From contig JACPHH010000014.1 in assembly GCA_016188705.1 (NCBI GenBank), positions 1 through 64,000 on the forward strand: a DNA stretch of 64,000 bases, read 5' to 3'. The number at the start of each line of letters is the position of its first letter. Positions within the stretch are counted from its first letter, which is position 1. Position numbers and translations under genes: made by a program. This DNA is from Candidatus Peregrinibacteria bacterium. Its GTDB lineage: Bacteria; Patescibacteriota; Gracilibacteria; UBA1369; JACRIC01. The notes below the pieces were generated by a model, which did not search any database, was not told the origin of the DNA, and was given only the letters and a program-made list of their open reading frames with translations. This document shows, one piece after another, positions 57,557 through 64,000 of the stretch.

Positions 57557-57799
57557 ATTTGACGGGGTTAAAGTGTGAATTTGACGTGCGCGGTTTTCAG
57601 TTACCGTGAAGTTTTTTTTGTTTGATTGTTTTTTATCGCCAAAGGCAATAAAAGTTGTTTTTTGTTTGTTGCCAAAGTCGATAAAGATAGTCTTTTTTTG
57701 TGCCAGCGAATGCGTGTCGCGATTGATTTTTTATGAAGTTTTCGCGTTTTTTCTCGCGCAGGAAGGATTGTAACATGGTTTTTTTTCATTAAATAATAA

Positions 57800-57824
57800 A
57801 AATCCCCGCTCTAATGCGCGAGGA
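57800..57824 (-). terminator. Attenuator terminator of the aro operon leader
   Basis: TCCTCGC-gcattaga-GCGGGGA stem then TTTTTATTATTT. Confidence 0.88.
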
Positions 57825-57860
57825 GTATATGGATCAGGAATACTTGAAACTACCTCGCGC
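57816..57860 (-). promoter_or_regulatory. Mutually exclusive antiterminator (GCGCGAGG 57860-57853 with CCTCGCGC 57823-57816)
   Basis: 8-bp perfect complement; the 3' strand overlaps the terminator 5' strand and the 5' strand abuts the leader stop codon. Confidence 0.85.
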
Positions 57861-57969
57861 AGGTCAGAGGATAAAAATAGAAACCCCAAAATGATATGAC
57901 GTTTTGTTTCGATTTCGTGTCGAAATATTTTTGGTTTTTTATCTTATTTTTTTGCCTTTCCAAAGTCAT
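57850..57969 (-). CDS. Attenuation leader peptide MTLERQKNKIKNQKYFDTKSKQNVISFWGFYFYPLTCAR
   Basis: ATG ~35 nt downstream of the predicted TSS; F-W-G-F-Y-F-Y cluster immediately before stop and attenuator, upstream of aroF; no clear SD. Confidence 0.8.
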   Translation of the reverse strand: MTLERQKNKIKNQKYFDTKSKQNVISFWGFYFYPLTCAR

Positions 57970-58011
57970 TTTTTTGAATATTTTTTCGAAATATATGGCT
58001 TTCACGATTGT

Positions 58012-58040
58012 ATTATATTGAAATATCCATTTTTTTTCAA
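58012..58040 (-). promoter_or_regulatory. Sigma70-type promoter of the aro leader/operon
   Basis: Minus strand TTGAAA-17 nt-TATAAT. Confidence 0.85.
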
Positions 58041-58052
58041 GTTTTATTTTTA

Positions 58053-58081
58053 TTGACATTTTTTTAAGATATGTTTATCAT
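58053..58081 (+). promoter_or_regulatory. Divergent sigma70-type promoter for the 58170 ORF
   Basis: TTGACA-17 nt-TATCAT. Confidence 0.65.
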
Positions 58082-58169
58082 GTCGACCTTTTAAAGAAAA
58101 TTTTGACAAAAAATTAAAGAAGTTTAAAATATATTTAACTAACGATATTATAAATTCATTATACATTTT

Positions 58170-59393
58170 ATGTCTAAAGATCATGCATCAGGTGGCTTAA
58201 ATATTGAAAAAGATGGTTTGGATGGTCAAGAAAATTATGGTCTTACTGTTAAAGATTTTGATGGTACGCCCGATGGCATGCCTCAATCCGATGAAGAAGC
58301 CATGCAACTTTTAATCGAGAGTGATGGCATTTTGAATGATGTTTTACAAAAACTGAGAGAAGTTGATTTTAAACCAAGTGATAGGGCTCTTCAAGGTGTA
58401 ACTGATGCTTTTCAAACAGCGCGTCGAGAATTATCATCTTCCGAGACAGTTAATAGAGATGGTTCGCAAGGAATATTTTCTGATAAAGTTAACGGTTTTA
58501 AGAGTCGTTTTCGACTTCGTCTTTTAAGAAGAGTAGTATCGAAAGTCCAAGGGGGTTTAGTCGATTTAAAAGATGCTGTCCAAATGCGTTTTTTTAGTGC
58601 TCAACCTATTGATATTCGAGTTGCCTCATTAATTACAAAAGCCGTTGAGTCTTTTCAACAGGTAAGAGATAATATTGATCCCCTGATGGAATTATCGGCT
58701 CAATTAGATTCGGATTGTTTATTAATAAGAGCAAAGTTTGATCTTGTTGGATTGTATATTTCTTCTCATCGAGAAAAAAGCCCATCTCCCTCCAGAAATA
58801 AGCTTTTAGCAATGCTTGCCAAAAGAAATGCAGGATTAGCCTTATTATATAAACAATCTAGATTTTTGAGAAAAAATATAGAAAATAGAATGGTTGTAGT
58901 AGATTTGTTATCTGCGGATTTGCCGTTCCTTCAATCTTGCTTGATGATTTCTGGCGGAATTGCCCAGGGCGCTGCTGAACTCGCTGCTCTGGAAACAATT
59001 ATGCAATCTCTTTATGAGCTTAATAATACGCTTGTTCTCGTTAATGCTGAAATGAGTGGAAGAAATGAACAAGACGCGCTTCGTCTTGTTGGGGCAACTG
59101 TTTTTGATGAATTAACTATGCGAAAATTAGAAGAGATTAATGCACGAAATGATAAACTTTTTATTGAAGCCATAGAAGACGCAAGGAAGCGATTGGACGG
59201 CGCTTTAAGAATGTCTTTACCTTCCTTGTCTGAAGGTTCTGCTGGAGTCATTGATGGTTTATTTTCTCTAACAATATCAACTTCTCGCTTTTTAGGTTCT
59301 TCGTCTGTCGTTGAGGGTGAAAAAAGGGGAGGGGGATATCCAATAAATGCGGTTGCAGAAGAAAAAATTAAAGGAGAAGAGGGAGAAGAATAA
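58170..59393 (+). CDS. Hypothetical protein, 407 aa
   Basis: Long ORF, helical composition; no recognised family. Confidence 0.75.
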   Translation: MSKDHASGGLNIEKDGLDGQENYGLTVKDFDGTPDGMPQSDEEAMQLLIESDGILNDVLQKLREVDFKPSDRALQGVTDAFQTARRELSSSETVNRDGSQGIFSDKVNGFKSRFRLRLLRRVVSKVQGGLVDLKDAVQMRFFSAQPIDIRVASLITKAVESFQQVRDNIDPLMELSAQLDSDCLLIRAKFDLVGLYISSHREKSPSPSRNKLLAMLAKRNAGLALLYKQSRFLRKNIENRMVVVDLLSADLPFLQSCLMISGGIAQGAAELAALETIMQSLYELNNTLVLVNAEMSGRNEQDALRLVGATVFDELTMRKLEEINARNDKLFIEAIEDARKRLDGALRMSLPSLSEGSAGVIDGLFSLTISTSRFLGSSSVVEGEKRGGGYPINAVAEEKIKGEEGEE

Positions 59394-59514
59394 AGGATGA
59401 GAGATTGAGCAGTTTTTGATGGTTTTTTCATAAAAATTGAAGATTTTGAAGCAGTAATTTTTTTTCGAAAAACACATTTATGACAATAATTTTTATCTCA
59501 TATTTATCGTTTTC

Positions 59515-62115
59515 ATGGAATCATCTTTTTCGAAAATTCGTCCTTTTTCTTCTCATGAAAACCCCTTTGTTTCAGCCGAAGAACGGGAGCGGTGGCAGTA
59601 TGTGTTCTATGGAGAGTGGTTTTTTGACCTTGAAATAGACGATGAGTATCGAGAAAGAGTTGGTTTGCTTGAAAATTTTGTTCAAGAAGAGAAAATCGTT
59701 TCCGAACCCATGGGTGTTATTTTGGATGTCACAAGAAATGAAACAGAATTCATTGTGGCAGTAAAAACGAAACAGGACTCTCAAGTGGCGATGGAAAAAA
59801 TTATTGAAATTAAGAAAAAACTTGAAGAAAAACATGGATGTCTTCTGCGTGATGGTTATATGGCGGAAAATATTGATAGTTTTTTTGAGAATGATTTTAG
59901 TAGTGTAATGAGTCAGTGCCCTGAAGCATATCTTGTCGAAGCTCGCGGGAGACGAGTTATACTTCAATCACAAAAAATTATACGCTGGAGGCTCGAACGA
60001 GCTCTTGCACGTCAACAAAGGGTCGAACGAATATTAGAAGATTCACCCGGAGGAACTTCTCAAATTCATGAACAAGGAGAAAGTGATACCTCATCTTCTC
60101 CTTTCATTGCTTTTTATCGACAACAGGTAGCACGGCAGATTTGCGCACTTCAAAAAGCTCTTCAACTTATAGAAATAACGATGCAGAAGACTGACGAACC
60201 CTTAAAATTTGGAGGTATGCTTACAGACACACAGAATATATCCAGATTTCCGATTCCAGAGATTGTGCCTTTGTCTTCAATAATGTCTTCAGCATCACTT
60301 CGAGATACATCTTCTGATCACCAGGAAGTAAATCCTTCTCTATGTTCCACGGTTGGAGATATTTTAGAACATCCCCTTATTCAAGCGGCTGTGCGAAAAG
60401 CTGTTCCTCAATCAAGAGAAACACATGAAATTACACTCATATATCTCCTTTCCACGGAAGAAGGGACCAGAATACTGCTGAGACATCTTAAAGAAATCGT
60501 AGATCGCATTCAATCGATCCAGAGAGAAAAGAGCGTTTGTGATGATGAACAGTGGGAGGATCAAAAATCGCGTGCGCTTAAAGGACTGGATGCTTTGCGT
60601 CGTTATGTTCGAACGTATCCTCGAGAAAAATTTAGTACGGAACTCAAGGCTCAACGTCTAAGGGACTTGAAATGTCCTGAAACATTGGTTGATGATGCCA
60701 GTATGGAAATTCCCGGATCGAAAGAGCAGAATTCCTCTTGTTTGCCTTTTGGAATTCAGGAATTCCGTTCACCATCGGGTGAAACTTTCTATTTTCAAAA
60801 AGATTCAACAGGGACCTTTTTACCAGCAATCTACAAAAATAAAAAAATAAAAAAGATACAATATTGCTCTATTTCTTTTTCAGAAATTACAGAAAAGAAC
60901 AGAGGATATGCCATTATAACAGAAGATGATCATGGTTATTTCGTAGATGAAAGCACTGGGGTTATGCAGGAATTCGCTCAAGCCTATTGTAGCGCCGTTA
61001 CAGGCGATTTTTTTTATCAGACAGAAAAAGATGGTTCTTGGTATCATGATGGTTGTATCGTAGAACCTGTGTTGACTCGAGAAAAATCACGTGCGGATTC
61101 AAATGAAACTGTTGACCTTGTCATTATCAGTCTTAAAGGGAAAAAAGAAATTATTATACCCGAAGGAATGAGTAAGGGCGTATGGAATATAGGAAATCTT
61201 ATCTGTTACACTCCACATACAGCTAGCTCTGCTTTTCCTAATTGTATTTTTGATGTGAATTTAGATCCTGTGATGATAGATGAGGAAATAGGATGTCAGA
61301 TAAGTGAAATTTTTACCTTTGGTGAAAGAACATGGGTACGTCTAGAATCTGCTGGTATGTTATCACGGGCAGCAATAATAGATGCCGAAACAGCAAAATG
61401 TACTCGAGTAGTTGATTCAAATTTCGGATTGCCTAGCACTTCACGAATTCCATCATTCTTACAGATTTCTTCTGAAGCTGAATGCGTTAAACAGGATCCT
61501 CGGACTCCTCAGATGAAAAGACAAAGTTTCACCATTACATGTCCTATTATGCCTGTTCCATCATTTTTTGGACGACCAGCTTTAATTAATCTTTCAAGCT
61601 ATAATCAAGAAGAAGGCACATTTCAAATCGTCCGTATTCAAGGTATTCAAGGCGAACATATTGAAAATTTAGAAGAAGCTTTTTATTGGGGGTTAGAAGC
61701 AGCTTTTGATCCTAATAAAACGTCTTCATTCCTTAAACAAACTATGCCGAATGAAATTTTGGGATTCAGAAAAGCAAAAATAAAAAATGATGTCCTCATG
61801 GTGGATATGGATTCTTTTGATCCAGAAAATTCCACTCTAAAAATGATTACAGTCGAAGATATGCCTGGTTTTATAACTTCCATTGAACCGGTGGTTAAAA
61901 TAAGATCTTTCGGAGAAAAAATAAGAAAGTTTAGAGTTGTTCTTTCTCAAAAGAATGCTACAACAGGAAAAAGAGATATTGTGACGATAGTTTTTTCTGT
62001 GGAAAATTATGATCCCGAGACATGTATGATTCGAGGTTCGAAAGATCTTGTGATACAGAGAAGGGGTTGGGGTTTTTTTGCAAAAAAAAGGGCGTTATCA
62101 TATTTAATACATTAA
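59515..62115 (+). CDS. Hypothetical protein, 866 aa (paralogue 1)
   Basis: Long ORF; N-terminal PFSSHENPFVSAEERERWQYVFYGEWFFDLEIDDEY shared with the next ORF. Confidence 0.85.
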   Translation: MESSFSKIRPFSSHENPFVSAEERERWQYVFYGEWFFDLEIDDEYRERVGLLENFVQEEKIVSEPMGVILDVTRNETEFIVAVKTKQDSQVAMEKIIEIKKKLEEKHGCLLRDGYMAENIDSFFENDFSSVMSQCPEAYLVEARGRRVILQSQKIIRWRLERALARQQRVERILEDSPGGTSQIHEQGESDTSSSPFIAFYRQQVARQICALQKALQLIEITMQKTDEPLKFGGMLTDTQNISRFPIPEIVPLSSIMSSASLRDTSSDHQEVNPSLCSTVGDILEHPLIQAAVRKAVPQSRETHEITLIYLLSTEEGTRILLRHLKEIVDRIQSIQREKSVCDDEQWEDQKSRALKGLDALRRYVRTYPREKFSTELKAQRLRDLKCPETLVDDASMEIPGSKEQNSSCLPFGIQEFRSPSGETFYFQKDSTGTFLPAIYKNKKIKKIQYCSISFSEITEKNRGYAIITEDDHGYFVDESTGVMQEFAQAYCSAVTGDFFYQTEKDGSWYHDGCIVEPVLTREKSRADSNETVDLVIISLKGKKEIIIPEGMSKGVWNIGNLICYTPHTASSAFPNCIFDVNLDPVMIDEEIGCQISEIFTFGERTWVRLESAGMLSRAAIIDAETAKCTRVVDSNFGLPSTSRIPSFLQISSEAECVKQDPRTPQMKRQSFTITCPIMPVPSFFGRPALINLSSYNQEEGTFQIVRIQGIQGEHIENLEEAFYWGLEAAFDPNKTSSFLKQTMPNEILGFRKAKIKNDVLMVDMDSFDPENSTLKMITVEDMPGFITSIEPVVKIRSFGEKIRKFRVVLSQKNATTGKRDIVTIVFSVENYDPETCMIRGSKDLVIQRRGWGFFAKKRALSYLIH

Positions 62116-62189
62116 GCAGTGTTCACATAAAATTTTATGTTTAGTGAAACCCTCATAAATATATTTACTACTAAAATTATCCATTAATA

Positions 62190-64000
62190 TGGAAAAAGAT
62201 ATTACAGATCGTGATTTTAGTACTTATCCTTTTTCTTCTCATGCAAACCCTTTTGTTTCAACCGAAGAACGGGATAGGTGGCAATGTTTATTTTGGGCTG
62301 AATGGTTTTTAGCCCCGATGGATGATGAATATAATCAACAGATACCTCAACTTCATGCTTTTATTCAAGAAGGAAAAGAGCGTTGGAGTTCTTTAGGAAT
62401 TGATGTGAACACTCGCGCTGAAGAAAGAGGTTTGTTTGTCGAGGTAAAAACTCAAAATCGATCTCCAGATGCTGGTGTAACTCTTATGGAAATTCAAAAA
62501 ACGCTTCAACGCCAGTTTGCACTCAGTATTTTTGATCTGCATATTTCGGATTCTATCACTGATATTTGGGGAGATGTATTTCAACTTGAAAGGCCTGAAG
62601 CCGATGTACTGACGCCGCGAGGTCGAAGAATGCATACTCAAGGAATACTCGCGGAATGTAACAGGTTAGAACGAAGAGAAGAAAAATTTGGTCGTATAAA
62701 TGAATGGCTCCAAGGCGATCAACATGGGTTATCTCAAGAATTATGGGCATTGCAATCGAATGCCATTTCGAGGCAACGCATGCAGATTCGCGAAACTCTC
62801 AAAACTTTAATCCTGTTTTTAAAAGTAAATGAAGGTCTTCAAATGGTTGTTCAGTCCACCATGCCGCAAGCCCATGATTTTACTCCTCGTCTTTCAGCAT
62901 CATCGCATGAGCCGGAATTTTTGAGAGAAGAGAGCGATCCTGAGGAAATTCTCCCTTCGATTTGTTCTACTCCTTGGGATATTTTACAACATCCTCTCCT
63001 TCAAAAAGCTTTACGAAGAACCGTAGATACTTTTAAGGAAGATTATGATATTGAACTTCTTAAAGTCCTTATTGATGATGAAAAAAACGAGTTGTTTTTT
63101 GGAAATTTACGACGAATGATACAAGGTATTTATAAAAAATCTGTCCATACTGCTGATGAAAGAAAAAAATTTTTTCTCCAAATGGAAAATGGGTTAAAAG
63201 GTTTAATGCAACTCGTGAATGTAGCCAAAAGAAATCCTCAATCAAGGTTTGAAAAGCAACACGGTCTTTCTGAGCCATTGCGATCAATGGAATTTAAAAC
63301 AATGAGTCTCGAAAATCTTCCTCAAATTTGTCTCGAATATGTTGAGGTTTTTTCTCAAAAATCTGAAACAGAAGCTCAAGATGAAGAAAAAATACAAAAA
63401 CTTTTTTCAAATCATCCAGCTAAGGAAATTCCGTACAGAGGTCTCCTTATAGATGGTCAGCAAATCAAAAGTTATGAAATGACTCCCTTTGGAATTTACA
63501 AAGTAGTGGTTGGTTTCGATGAAAAAATGTATCTCACCCATGATGGAAATAATTTTGTCAGAGCAGAATATGAAGGCGAGCCGGTTATTTTTATCGCTCA
63601 AGTGAGTCATAAAAATGTTCCGAGCGATTCATCTCGGTTTTCAGATGCAAATGTTTCAGAACAAGATATTCTTTTTACAGAACAGCACGGTTATATGCGA
63701 GAAAGAGAGACAGGTGTTTTGACGCCGCTTGATGATTTTTATCTTGGAAATAATCGCAAAGATTTTTTTTATAAATTGGGAAAATTTTGGTTTAAAAGAG
63801 ATGGTTTCGTGTTTCCGGATAGCTTTTTTGTTTGTGATAGATCGTCCTTTCAATCATGTTTGGTATATTCTCCGAAAACGCACAAGGAAAGAGTGTTCGA
63901 TAATTATAATGGACATCCATTCACTTATGGAAATATTCTTAGATTTGATACCCATTCAGGCGGTCAAGACATTTTTGATTCTCATCTTAATCTTTTAGAA
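62190..64000 (+). CDS. Hypothetical protein (paralogue 2), truncated by the window end
   Basis: ATG at 62190 (MEKDITDRDFSTYPFSSHANPFVSTEERDRWQCLFWAEWF) stays open to 64000; missing from the ORF track because no stop is in the window. Confidence 0.9.

Noticed and set aside
57601-57789. 62-aa ORF between the attenuator and aroF
   Set aside because: Lys/Leu-rich low-complexity translation of AT-rich leader, no SD or recognisable domain; not called.
57970-58059. 69-aa version of the aro leader ORF starting at 58059
   Set aside because: Its first codons lie upstream of or within the TTGAAA/TATAAT promoter. The transcript should start near 58005, so the 39-aa form from ATG 57969 (or a GTG near 58005) is more likely.

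Overview
AT-rich 64 kb bacterial chromosome segment, densely coding. Gene content and divergence suggest a Patescibacteria/CPR-type organism, perhaps Peregrinibacteria-like; this is inference only, since no 16S is present. Recognisable genes: trpS, priA, tRNA-Arg(TCG), a secD-secF fusion with an embedded parvulin domain, a mannose-6-P isomerase cupin, manC, subtilase, pilD, a TPR protein, ruvC, ppsA, pyk, glmS, a broken M24 peptidase, ruvA, tgt, an ABC exporter, gshA-like, rlmN, aroC, rpmE, gyrA, virB4-like, an SLH+S41 protease, gyrB, an S21-like ORF, prmC, prfA, nadB and an aroF-aroB-aroA-aroK operon. There are also several large orphan proteins, including a tandem paralogue pair at the right edge; the second copy runs off the window and is absent from the ORF track.

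Main non-ORF discoveries: (1) a complete ribosome-mediated attenuator upstream of aroF-B-A-K. It has a consensus promoter, a leader peptide ending ...SFWGFYFYPLTCAR*, an 8-bp antiterminator and an intrinsic terminator. (2) A complete SAM-I riboswitch with promoter, antiterminator and terminator that faces an orphan 137-aa ORF rather than a methionine gene. (3) A family of ~160-220 bp palindromic elements with ~20 bp terminal inverted repeats. These supply the stop codons and C-termini of several core genes in all three frames.
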